In this document: positions 1 through 10,400 of the stretch, piece after piece
Numbering within the stretch: the first letter of the stretch is position 1
Layout: every line of letters begins with the position of its first letter
Assembly (NCBI GenBank): GCA_036674765.1
Contig: JARVKI010000006.1
Location: 372,001-436,000, forward strand
Reading direction: 5' to 3'
Source: Seiridium cupressi
Lineage: Eukaryota > Ascomycota > Sordariomycetes > Amphisphaeriales > Sporocadaceae
Length of the DNA: 64,000 nucleotides
The notes under the pieces: model-generated
Told to the model about the DNA's origin: nothing
What the model saw: only the letters and a program-made list of their open reading frames with translations
Databases searched by the model: none
Translations under genes and position numbers: made by a program

Positions 1-1
1 G

Positions 2-1336
2 CATCCGTATCGCGACTTTCCTCTCGCTTGTCAAATCGGACGCCGTCTCTTTCCACCATGCCGTACTCGTGAGTATCTCCCGCCAAGATATTGGTGTAGT
101 CTCAACTACAGCGGGGGCCTCTTCGACAACGGCCGGTTCTTCCGTGGGCAATGCGTTCTTCGCCTCTGCCTCTGGTTCCTTTTTCGTGTCCGCTACGACC
201 AGCGTTGTCTGGGCAGGGACGGCGTTCTGGCTGCTCGAGTCGAAGAACGATCCCAGAACTTCCAGCCTATCGGCCTTTTCTTTCTCTCTTTCATGTTCCA
301 GCGCCTCTCTCACCTTCTCTTCAAAGCCCTTCACGAGCCTCGCCCGCCTCCACGGCTCCGCGCCAAACTGGAACATGAAGAATAACAGTATGTTGACGCC
401 CATCAAGCCCCAGGTACCCCACGTACTCATTCGTCGGATTTTGTCGCTCCAGATCTGCTCCTCGTGGTACCTGGCTAGGATGCCGGCGCTGAGCTCGCGG
501 CCCAGCCTCTCGGCCTCGCGCTCGGCCTCCTCAAGTTCTCTGGCCCGCTGCGCAACGCTCGCCTCGAGCTCGTAGTCTGTGCGATACAATGCGGTGAAGC
601 GCTCAAAGTCGGCAGGCGTCCAGGTCTTCTGCCGGGCCAGTAGCGTGGTGACCTCACGCTGAGTTGCCGAGCGGTCGCTGACAGCTACTTTGTAGTCGTT
701 GCGGGCTAGGCGGAGTGTTTCTTGGGCGGTGCTGAGGGACGTTTCGAGGTTGGTGATTTGGTCTTTCAGGGTCTCAATGCCAGAGTAGCCGGTCAGGTCG
801 TTGATGCGCCGCGAGGCGAGGAAGAGTTTCGACTGCGCCTGGTCCATAAAAGAGGTGAACGCCGTCGAGAGTGTGGAGCGCTGCGACTCGGCTTGCGAGG
901 GAAGGGAAGATTCGGCGCCATCTTTGAAGCTTGATTCGGGGGAAGACCCTGCGGTAGAAGCATCTGGTGTTGCGTCAGGCGGTGGTGAGGACGTGGATGT
1001 TGCGGTTTCGCCCTGGGTGGAAGGGAAGGGCGGTTCTGGCCTGTCCTCGATGGGTCTCAAGTGGTCGAAGTTTGGTTGTTGCTCCGACTTTTCCTCGGGC
1101 TTCAAATGATCGAAATTAGGAGGCTCTGGTGGTTTCGACGACGAGAATCTGAGCTGGCGGCTGAGGTGAAAGCTGCAGCTTGGGCATATCGACGGCTTCG
1201 AGGCTCGGGTACGGAGGGTAGCAGCAGTGACGACAGACCAGCCGAAAGTGGCCGAGGCTACGCCATTGAAGCACTGCTGCTGGAGCAATTGTGAGCTCAC
1301 TCCAAGGACAGGCCGCAATATCCTAGTAGGAGGCAT
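2..1336 (-). CDS. SHE9: SHE9/MDM33-like mitochondrial inner-membrane protein, 3' end missing
   Basis: She9/Mdm33 is an inner-membrane protein of mitochondria that affects inner-membrane fission and mitochondrial shape. The frame is open for 445 codons from the ATG at 1336 to the window edge, so the C-terminus and stop lie outside. The first ~60 residues are rich in Arg, Ser and Ala without acidic clusters, as expected of a mitochondrial presequence. A Pro/Ser/Glu linker follows, then a long coiled coil (about residues 150-290). The family signature RYHEEQIWSDKIRRMSTWGT comes next and leads straight into a hydrophobic segment (GVNILLFFMFQFG, near residue 312) and the EPWRR box. A second family block with WW and SERKVAIRM lies at the edge. 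No intron is needed. The gene is divergent from the HAD phosphatase at 2039, with about 700 bp between them. The assignment is from the recalled family motif. Confidence 0.9.
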   Translation of the reverse strand, partial: MPPTRILRPVLGVSSQLLQQQCFNGVASATFGWSVVTAATLRTRASKPSICPSCSFHLSRQLRFSSSKPPEPPNFDHLKPEEKSEQQPNFDHLRPIEDRPEPPFPSTQGETATSTSSPPPDATPDASTAGSSPESSFKDGAESSLPSQAESQRSTLSTAFTSFMDQAQSKLFLASRRINDLTGYSGIETLKDQITNLETSLSTAQETLRLARNDYKVAVSDRSATQREVTTLLARQKTWTPADFERFTALYRTDYELEASVAQRARELEEAEREAERLGRELSAGILARYHEEQIWSDKIRRMSTWGTWGLMGVNILLFFMFQFGAEPWRRARLVKGFEEKVREALEHEREKEKADRLEVLGSFFDSSSQNAVPAQTTLVVADTKKEPEAEAKNALPTEEPAVVEEAPAVVETTPISWREILTSTAWWKETASDLTSERKVAIRM

Positions 1337-2038
1337 GGCCGAACGCTGGGGGGCAGTCCCAACGGCGCTCAAAGAAGTCCCTGTGGGAGTCGAATGGGAG
1401 CTTGCGCTTGGGCCTGGAGGAAAGCTCGACTCAAAACTTTTTGGAGTGCTGGACGCTGCAAGCTGTAGCTGTTGAGACGGCCGAAGGCGCACGAGCACTC
1501 AACGGCCGTTCGTCTCACCGCTTGTCGTTGCCGGCTAGTGCCTGCCAAGGCGAGCGGGCCCCTGTAGAAGGGGCAGAATGCGATGCAAATCATCCCGCTT
1601 AGAGGGGCAAAAGCGATGCCCGCTCGCAAGGAGGCCGAGCGTAGTGGGCTGGATTTGATTGATTGACTCTTGTGTTGCAGCTTCGCGCCCAGCCATACAC
1701 GCCCAGCGGATTTGGCATGCATACTGGACCCTTGGAGTTTGCTGGCGTTTGAAAATAATCTCGCACCCAGTTTTCATCCTTTGTTCGACCTCTGATCTCC
1801 CACGAATTTCTCTAGCGATATACCCTTTTCACTCCAGGAAATTCATAGATTTAGACCCTTTGCCGATAGAGTGACGTCATTCTATAGAACTTGAGTCAAT
1901 CAATACTGGGGAAAACAGAATTTTGAGAGCTCTGTATACTTCTATTTTCGGCATTGTCAAGAAAGACCATACATACCATCGCATAGCATATATCACTCTC
2001 CCAACATCTACCCTCTACACCAAAAGAAACAGTTAAAG
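1337..2038. other. divergent intergenic region SHE9 / HAD phosphatase
   Basis: This stretch must hold both promoters and 5' leaders. Short open frames on both strands lack family motifs and codon bias. Pyrimidine-rich runs precede the ATG at 2039, as is usual in fungal leaders. No discrete site could be assigned. Confidence 0.5.
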
Positions 2039-2956
2039 ATGGGCTCCGCGCCACCCGCCTCGTCCCTCCCGGCGCTCGCAACGAGCCCGAAGGCCATCTT
2101 CTTCACCGACTTTGACGGCACCATCACGCTGCAGGACTCCAACGACTACATGACGGACAACCTGGGCTTCGGCGTCGAGCTGCGCCGCAAGGGCAACCTC
2201 GACGTGCTCGAGGAGCGCAAGACGTTCCGCGAGTCGTTCCTGGAGATGCTCGACAGCGTCAAGACGCCCTTTGACGAGTGCGTCCGCATCCTGCTCAAGA
2301 ACATCCAGCTCGACCCAAAGTTCAAGGAGTTCCACTCCTGGTGCCACGCCAACAACGTGCCCATCGTGGTCCTGAGCGGCGGCATGCAGCCCATCATCCG
2401 CGGGCTGCTGGCGCATCTGGTCGGCGAGGAGGAGGTCAAGGACATGCAGATCGTGAGCAATGATGTGGCGCCGAGGCCCGGGAAGAACATCAACGAGGAG
2501 GGTGGCTGGACCATCGTCTATCATGATGCGAGGTAAGTCATTTCCCAAGGCGAGCGGGTCCTCTGCACAGAGGTTTAGCCAGATCAGAAGCTGATGATGA
2601 CTTGCAGTGGTTTTGGACATGACAAGTCCCTGGAAATCAGACCATACGCTGCGCTGCCCGAGCGCCCCATCATGTTCTATGCTGGCGACGGCGTGTCAGA
2701 TTTGTCTGCGGCAAAGGAGACGGACCTGCTCTTTGCCAAGGCCGGCCGAGGTATGCATCTTTCCCCTAACCCCTAGCTCAGTATCGTGGTGCACTGACTC
2801 GCGATAGATCTCGTTAACTACTGCAAGCGGGAAAAGGTGCCGTACACTGAGTTCCATGATTTCGGTGATATCCACAAGGTTGTGAAGAGGGTCGTGAACG
2901 GCGAGATCACTGTCCAGGAAGCTGCTGTTGACCAGGCTGCTGTGGAGCAATCTTAG
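2039..2956 (+). CDS. HAD-superfamily phosphatase, phosphoserine phosphatase-like
   Basis: Three exons, 2039-2532, 2608-2750 and 2808-2956, join in frame to 261 aa. The introns are 75 and 57 bp. All HAD motifs are visible: motif I FFTDFDGTIT (residues ~21-30, nucleophile Asp in DFDGT), motif II VLSGGMQPI (~115), and the Lys/Asp motif with GDGVSDLSAA after the first splice, which binds Mg2+. The short insertion after motif I resembles the PSP / MtnX (2-hydroxy-3-keto-5-methylthiopentenyl phosphate phosphatase) branch. It has no targeting signal, so a cytosolic small-molecule phosphatase is likely. The substrate cannot be read from sequence: phosphoserine, a methionine-salvage intermediate or another phosphomonoester are all possible. 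It faces SHE9 divergently and CDC73 convergently. Confidence 0.85.
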
Positions 2957-3586
2957 AGCGACGTTGTTTATGCGCTTGGACTAGAGATCTCACTACACCT
3001 TTTATTCTTGCAATTAGAGGATTATAGACAGCGCATATAGAGGGGTAGAAGTGGATTGATAGTGTCCATAGTTGATCGGATCTACACACGTGCGTTTCCA
3101 GAAATTGTAAAATGTCTCGATAGGACCCGAAAGCTGGGCCGGACTTCGGGTGGGATGGACACTGCCTGGATAGCTCTCCCGTAGATACTTTATACTGGTA
3201 TGCCGCATCTATACCACTAGCAACCCAGTTTGTCTGTGGTCATTCCAGCACTCTTTTGATAACAAGCAGCTAACATCACTTTGGAGACCCACGGCGAAGG
3301 TGTTTGTCTGACTTTATGGGTACGTCTGTGTTCATGACACAGACCAAGATCTCGGTCCCGGCCTCGAATGTTAACCTCATTCCGCCAGGAAATGCCACCG
3401 CTTAACGCCGCTTTTTGCTATTCCTACAAGAAGTGCTCAGCAACGAAATGCTCAAAGGATACTGTGGGGATTGAGCATCTGTCGGGCTTAAAAATAAAGC
3501 TCCTCCTGCCAAGGCTTAGAAACCCACTGATGCACATATCGGCACCAAGCTCATTGAGCCCATTCCTTCGCGTGGTAGGTCATACA
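2957..3586. other. convergent intergenic region
   Basis: This holds the 3' flanks of the HAD phosphatase gene (+) and CDC73 (-). The ATG-started frames here only overlap the CDC73 antisense strand or are short and unbiased. Nothing else was seen. Confidence 0.5.
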
Positions 3587-4889
3587 TCATATCGATGTTG
3601 GCGCCCTATCCCTCGACCATCCTTTGCTACGCATATTGCTTTCGATGACCCTCCAGATCTGCTCCACAACCTCGCGATCTCGCCAGCGACTCTGATCGAC
3701 CGCACTGGGACCAACGTCCTTCCATCTCTCTACGCCGACGGCTGTCACTCTATGACCCCAGGACTGCACAGACTCTGGTACCTTATCAGATCGCCAACCA
3801 ACATAGATGCCAGGGATATGTTTGAAAAGTTCGTTTGGGATGGTCCATTGGTAGCTCTTGAATTGCCACTGCTGGCCCGTTGTAAAGACGGCTACCACGC
3901 GGTTCCAGTACTCGGGCTTGAACTTTTCCGGGCTCTCGACGAGAATGAAACGGAACGGCCTGTTCGGGTCAATGCCTGGTAGTGTACGATTGATGTGCAG
4001 CATGGTGGAGCCCTCGGCCGAGGCCAACGGCGAGTCTGCTGGTACGAATTTGCCGCCCTCCAAGAAGGATTTAGCGTTCGTCATGCGCAAGAGCGATGAG
4101 GCTGACGGGGAGAGCAGGATGATCGGGTCAGGCCGCCTCTGCTTCTGGTTGTGTGTGAGAGATGTACTCGCGGGGATGTGTGTAGTAGACTGCGAAGGCT
4201 TCTTGGACATGAAAGGAGCTGCCAGTTTCCGGACGTGGGAAAAGTCCTACGACGAGGGTTAGCATGGAATGTTCTTGCAGAAAAGGCTAGCTCTTGCAGC
4301 TTACTGTAGGTTTGATCCCGCGCAAGCAGCTGTTTCGGTCCCCCATCTTGCGCTCGCTGTTGTATATGACAGCCAGTCGTGGATCTAGAGAGCCCTTTCC
4401 AGACTTGCCCACGGTTCCGCCAATGGCTGGAGCTGCCGCTCCCTTTGAGGCCAGGGCTGCTGCCGCGTTCGACGCGGCACCATCCTTGTCGCCGACTAGA
4501 GGTTTTATATATTCACTCTCCTCGCTAGATCCTTCGAGCCATGCGATCAACTCGACTCGCTCGAAGTATGCAGGTTTATGCACCTTTCCGTCCACCAGCT
4601 CGTCGTCCAGTTGCGACACGGCCGCATTGTATTCCGGAATGGGCACCTCGCGCTTCAGCCATAGAAAGTATATGCTTCGCAAATCCACGGGCGTGTCATT
4701 GGCGACGAAGCGCGTCGGTATCGTTATGGGCAGCGAAATGCGTGACGGTGTCGTGAATGTGAGATGTGTCGCTTTCGACAGGTCGACTTCGGGAGATGAA
4801 GCATCATCGGACGCGGTCGGGATGATTTGACTATTGGATGCGATTGACTGCCGGAGGAGCAACAGAGGATCTGGGTCCGAGGTCGCCAT
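3587..4889 (-). CDS. CDC73: Cdc73, Paf1-complex subunit (parafibromin)
   Basis: Two exons, 4889-4305 and 4246-3587, are joined by a 57-bp intron in phase 0 and give 414 aa. Cdc73 is a subunit of the Paf1 complex that travels with RNA polymerase II and supports histone H2B ubiquitylation and H3K4/K36 methylation. The N-terminal half has the conserved FLWLKREVPIPEYN and LIAWLEGSSEESEYI blocks. The junction restores the RGIKPTDFSHVRK core motif. The C-terminal exon is the Ras-like Cdc73_C fold (about residues 250-414) with IILLSPSASSLLRM, TLPGIDPNRPFRFI, the WNRVVAVFTTG block and IPGIYVGW. An Ala-rich linker (~155-170) is low complexity. Length agrees with the family (about 390-420 aa in filamentous fungi). 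Confidence 0.95.
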
Positions 4890-5319
4890 TGTCGTATTGG
4901 CGCCGAGGCTTTCGATGCGTGTCTGAGAAGTGCGTCGAGGTCGAGCTTTTGGTCAGTCTCGTTCGCCGGAAGATTAGTGAATGGAAAGCGACGTTCCCCA
5001 GCCTCGCGTCTGGAGCCCCGAAATTTTGGAGCTTCAGGCCGGGGTGAGAGCTGAAAAGTGGGCCCCAACTGGTTTGCACGTCGGGTTGGGCGTTGCTAGG
5101 GTGTGGTATAGTATACTGTAGGTCAGGGTAGGACCAAACAAGGCTCTAGAAGTGGATGACAAAGTTCGCAGTAAATACTCATAAATGGAGACGTTATTCC
5201 TCAGGGAAATTGGTTCCCAATACCGGACCCAAACAAGGGGTTTGTCGATGGTTTCGAGGTGGGAAAGCATATTATACATTACTGGTATCTTTCTGATTCG
5301 CTTTGTAATCATTACATCG
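4890..5319. other. intergenic region CDC73 promoter / TAP42 3' flank
   Basis: Both neighbours lie on the minus strand, so this holds the CDC73 upstream region and the TAP42 3' end. No gene or discrete site was recognised. Confidence 0.5.
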
Positions 5320-6411
5320 TTATCCTCTATTCAAAGTATTTCCAGCACCCTTGGGGTTTGACTCAACAAATTCGTCCCAGTCACGAGCCTTCATGGTTTC
5401 TGCATCAGCCTTCTCGTAGTCATCTTCGTCGGGCGTCTTCTGGCGCCCACTCGCCTCGCCTCCTCCCTCGATGATCCCGCCGCGCCTTCGCTCCTCCTCC
5501 AGATACTCATCAATGCTCATCGTGGGCAGATTGTGGCCGGGTCGGAATACGCCCTGCTGTATTTCTTGTCGACCACTGGTGAGCGTAAATGGTCGCAGCG
5601 GCTTGCCTTCCTTGCTGAGGATCGGCCCGCTGAACGCAGAGTGTAGTCTTTTCAGCGGCCGATCCAGCCGTTCCGAGTAATCGTCTTGAACCGGCGACAG
5701 GCGACGCCTCTCATCTTCTTGAACCGTCGTGTTCGTGGGCATCAAAGGCACAGGCGCGAATTTAAGCATTTCCATCTCGAGGTTGAGGTGCTCCAACCCC
5801 TGGAAGGCCTGATATGCGCTAAAGGCAAGCTCGGCCAAGTAGAGCTCCCTCACGGCCTCGTCGTCGCCACCATCCTCGAGATATCTCGGCGATTTGCGCA
5901 TATATTCCAGTTTCCTCTTCAGCTCTTGTTCTTGCTTGAAGTTGGCAATTTTGGCATTGCGGCGGGCTCCAGGGTCCTTGGTGGGAATGGTTGAAAATGC
6001 CTCGGGATCCTCGACATACGACTCAAACAGTTTTGCGTCAGAGGAGCTCAGGATTGAGTAGGCATCAAGGGTGAAGAGGAACCGCTCATATGCATCCCGA
6101 GTGGTCTGTAGTGCTGCCTTCCTGTCCACTGGCGAGGTCACCGAGACTTTCTGAAGCAGTTCGGCAATGCGATAGTTGACAAGTAAATAGGGCAATTCTG
6201 CGGTGTTGATGTCCTCCAAGCCTTCGTTTTCGCTGAACAGGGAGATGCTGTTGATGATCTGAAGACACTCCTCATAAGACTTCAAAGCGAGCTCCAGATC
6301 ATCCTGATACACGGAAGAGCTTGCTTCGAATGCGTCCTGCAACGCGCCTCGTTTCTGCTCGGCGCTCTGAAATATCTGTTTCAATGTCCTGGGTTGCGCC
6401 ATTCTGAGCAA
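5320..6411 (-). CDS. TAP42: Tap42/alpha4-like PP2A-associated regulator
   Basis: An uninterrupted frame of 363 aa. Tap42 (IGBP1/alpha4) binds the catalytic subunits of PP2A-type phosphatases and acts downstream of TOR in nutrient signalling. Residues ~5-230 are almost wholly helical and charged, matching the TPR-like TAP42 domain; the blocks YLLVNYRIAELL and SYEECL are typical. The C-terminal tail is disordered and acidic and ends with the highly conserved MSIDEYLEEERRRGGI segment (~residues 295-310) and the DWDEFVESNPKGAGNTLNRG ending that is diagnostic of fungal Tap42. The first Met is at 6411 and a second in-frame Met three codons later (MAQPRTL) is an equally good start. It is divergent from the Dicer gene with a ~1 kb shared upstream region. 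Confidence 0.95.
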   Translation of the reverse strand: MLRMAQPRTLKQIFQSAEQKRGALQDAFEASSSVYQDDLELALKSYEECLQIINSISLFSENEGLEDINTAELPYLLVNYRIAELLQKVSVTSPVDRKAALQTTRDAYERFLFTLDAYSILSSSDAKLFESYVEDPEAFSTIPTKDPGARRNAKIANFKQEQELKRKLEYMRKSPRYLEDGGDDEAVRELYLAELAFSAYQAFQGLEHLNLEMEMLKFAPVPLMPTNTTVQEDERRRLSPVQDDYSERLDRPLKRLHSAFSGPILSKEGKPLRPFTLTSGRQEIQQGVFRPGHNLPTMSIDEYLEEERRRGGIIEGGGEASGRQKTPDEDDYEKADAETMKARDWDEFVESNPKGAGNTLNRG

Positions 6412-7404
6412 CGCAGTTTGCTGAAGAATGGGAGAAAGAGCAGAAGGATTTCCGTGTCGAGATGCGCTCGAAAAATGTTGAAATATGGTGCCTCATGTGG
6501 CGATGGCAGTTCACATGCGGTTTCAGCGTGACCGGTTTCAAGGAGGGGCAGCGCACGGCATTCGAGAGAAAGCTGCATTCAGTCTGCATTCTGCCCCTCA
6601 ACGTTAAAGCTATCAACCTAATGCAGGGCACCCTTGCAGGAAGCACAGGCCACGGCCTAGCCTAGACCCTGCTAAAGATAGCACTGGGCCCCAAACATGA
6701 ATGTACCTAAGCGACTAGATAGTCTAGTCACACGTTGGGTGATGATGAGCACCTGCCTTTGTCTACTCACTCGATACATACATGTATATATACTCTACAT
6801 ACATGGTTTTCGTGACCGGGCCTCAAACCCGAGAGTGCCCTTTCACTCGATATACATCAGTGTTTTCCCCAATCGTCTAAATGTGCAAAAGGAACAAAGA
6901 TTTTCTTGGTTTGTTGTACAGCGCCTTCCATGTGCTTGATGCCGTTTGTTCTCTGAGTGACCTCAGCTTGCCACTGCCCAACGGCTAATCGCAGACCATG
7001 CCACCTCGCTTTAGATTTCTGCAATTTACTTTCCATTGCTCCTGCTCACTTAGAGAAATCGTCTTGTGTTTGCTTTTGACCATCGTTAGAGGAGCTTGGT
7101 TAACCACAACTAGAAATATCTCCAATCAACGTTTGTGCAATCGTCAGCTAACGTAAAATCTTAACCAGTCCGACGTCTAAAGAGACTGTAGTTAGACGAT
7201 CTTTGGAAATTCAAGTTCTCCACTGTCGGGATTTCTTCTTCTTGTTCAATCACTCGTTATTTCAGCAACACATGTGCCGTAAGCATCTGATGTTGCTCAT
7301 TCATCCCTCAGCCGTCAACCTCACTTCATCTCCACATTGAGCAAAACATTGTTTACCATTCCCATGACCTGGCGTATCATCGAACGCTCCATTCACTCGT
7401 TACA
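6412..7404. other. divergent intergenic region TAP42 / DCL1
   Basis: About 1 kb without a supportable gene; it must contain both promoters. The half nearer DCL1 is AT- and pyrimidine-rich (for example around 7220-7260). A short run of alternating pyrimidine/purine with repeated acata units lies near 6775-6805. No operator could be assigned. Confidence 0.5.
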
Positions 7405-10400
7405 ATGGGTACCGAAGACCCTCTCGTCATATCTTCTCTCCTTGGAGATACTTCCGCCCAAGAAGGTCAGAAGAAGAACGATAGCCCACAAGACCTCTCC
7501 GGCAAACTTCTTCTCGATGTTTCGAAACGTCTTCACATCACACCTTCCGATAAAGACTCGACTCCGCATCGTCTCAGTCCATCTCAAGACGTCACGTCCC
7601 AGATTCTAATGTCTGAAGCATCTCATACTTTGTCGTGTGAAATCGGCGATGATCCGACTATCAACTCGAAGACAGAAGATACTGCTTATAGAGCAGAAGA
7701 TGACCCTAACTCTGACGGCAGCGACGAGGATATATCTCAAGATCATGATGAGAACAAACCGCGCAATCTGACTGCAAAGCGCGTTGCCGACCAAGATGAG
7801 TTCACGCAATGGATACGTCAGGAACAAAAGCGCATCAATGAGAAAAGCATGGGCTTACCCTGTGAAAGTTCTAGTATGGCAGGTTGGGATGACGCAGATG
7901 TGAAGAGAATTATCTCTAGTTGTCATCCAGCAGACAAAAGGATCATCTCTAGTCCTCGAGAGTATCAGGTCGAGCTGTTCGAGAGAGCCAAGGAGAAGAA
8001 CCTCATCGTCGTCCTACCCACGGGAACTGGCAAGACTCTTATTGCAGCTCTGCTGGTCCGTCACATCGTTGAACAGGAACTAGTTGACCGATCATCCAAA
8101 GCAGAGAACCTTGAACCACGTATCTCCTTCTTTCTGGTCGACAAGATCTCTTTGGTACATCAACAGTGGAAAGTTCTGAGAGCCAACCTTGCACACAACG
8201 TCGCCAAATTCCACGGAGACCTTTTAGGTTCGGCCTTGACCCACCAATTTTGGAAGCAGCAGTTCGAAGAGAACATGGTCATTGTATGCACGGCGGAAAT
8301 TCTGCGCCAGTGTCTGTCCCATGGGTACTTCCGCATGGGTCAGATCAACCTCATCATCTTTGACGAAGCCCACCACGCAAAGAAGAACCATCCTTACGCC
8401 AGAATCATCAAGGACTTCTACGCCGACTTGGAGAAGAATGGCTGGAGGCGGCCACGTATCCTGGGCATGACAGCCTCCCCAGTTGATGCCAAAACCGATC
8501 TTGCCACTGGTGCTGCCCAACTGGAAGGGCTTCTCCATGCTGAGATTGCAACAGTTGACGATCCTGCGCTCGTGAGAACTGTTTCTAGCAAAGACGTGGC
8601 AGCTTTTGATCATATCATTGATTATCGGCTCTCCGACGAGGACTTTGAGACACCATTGTGGGGCATACTCCATAAACTTCTAGGTCATAATGCAGTTTTT
8701 CGGAAGATATTTATCTACTCCAGAGCATGCACAAGACAACTGGGTCGATGGTGTGCCGACAGAGTCTGGCATCTTTGCCTGACACCTCATGAGATGTCCA
8801 AAGCAAAAGCAAGAACCGAGATGATCTTGATGAAGAGCCAACATGAAACTCTTGTGTCCTCCATCGATGTTCAAGTCGGACTGGTGGAGGAAGCCAACCA
8901 ATTACTACAAGAGACTGAGCTTCCTGAGGTTGAGCCCTCCAACCATCACTTGTCACACAAGGTCTTGGCTTTATTGGAAATCTTGAAGCAACACTTCCAG
9001 CCCAATATCGACAAATGCATCATTTTTGTCGAGCAGCGGCTTACGGCTATCCTGCTTGCCGATCTGTTCCATCAACCAGGTTTGAAGGCATGCGGTATTA
9101 CCGCAGGCACTTTGGTAGGTGTTCCTCAACTTTAGGGTCATGTTTTATTCTAACTTGAACGTAGTTGGGTTCTGGCATGGGAGAAATTGGTGCCCTCCAA
9201 AGCATGTCCAACTATGAACAGCAACGCGCCATACAGCAGTTCCATACCGGAGACCTTAACGTGCTTATTACCACTACCATCGGCGAAGAAGGCCTTGATA
9301 TCCCAGACTGCAATATGGTCATCCGATTTGACCTCTACCAGACCATGATCCAGTATATCCAATCCAAAGGGCGGGCCCGAATGATGGACTCCAAGTACTT
9401 TCACATGGTCGAGTCGGGAAATGCGGAAAACGTTCAGAGAGTGTATGAAAGCCAAGGGAAGGAAGAGGCCCTTCGTGACTTTTGTCTCGCGCTACCGGAA
9501 GATCGCTTGCTCAGAGGCAATGATTTCAACATGGAATATTTCCTAAGGAAAGAGAAGACCAAGCGTGTCTACAAAGTCCCGTCTACCGGGGCCAAGCTGA
9601 CCTACGAATCGAGCCTTGTTGTACTTGCAACATACGTGGCAACCCTGAGTGATCATGCAGACGTGGACCTGAGAGCTGATTACATTGTCAAAAGCGCTGG
9701 CAAGGAATTTCAATGCGAAGTCATCATGCCGGATAACTCACCAGCCAAAAGTGCGTTGGGTCGCCGTGCAGGCTCAAAGCAGATCGCCAAATGCTCCGCC
9801 GCCTTTGAAATGTGCCTGAAATTGAGAAAGAGTGGCGAACTTGACGAGCATTTACAGTCGACTCGAAAGAAACGCCTACCAGCCATGCGAAATGCACAAT
9901 TGGCACTAAGCTCAAAGAAAAGGGCTGAATACAGCATGAGAACCAAGCCAGATATCTGGGATCATCGCGGAATCCCCAGCATCCTTTATATCACAGTGCT
10001 GAAACTAGAGAGTCCTGAGGCATTGGGTAGACCATCGCGTCCACTGGCCTTACTCACACGCAGCCAATTGCCGTCCTTGGCCAAGTTTCCTCTCTTCTTC
10101 GGAAACCAGCAGACCTCCATCATCGACTGTGTTCCTTTTTCTTCGGGTATTTCGGTCTGCTTGGAGCAGGTTAAGGGGTTGACAGAGTTCACCCTTCGAG
10201 TGTTCAAAGATGTGTTCAGCAAGGAGTACAAGTCTGAGCCGGAGAAGCTGCCTTACTTCCTTGCGCCTTCGGCTAAAGATCATGCATATCCCTTCTCAAG
10301 TCATGGTGGCATTGATACTTTCATCGATTGGAACTGCATTACTATGCTTCAGTCAACTGGTGACTTGGAATGGGAAGGTCAGCCACCGGCATTCTTCGAG

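Noticed and set aside
6801..6840. cctcaaacccgag segment resembling an inverted tRNA T-arm
   Set aside because: No acceptor or D-arm pairing on either strand.
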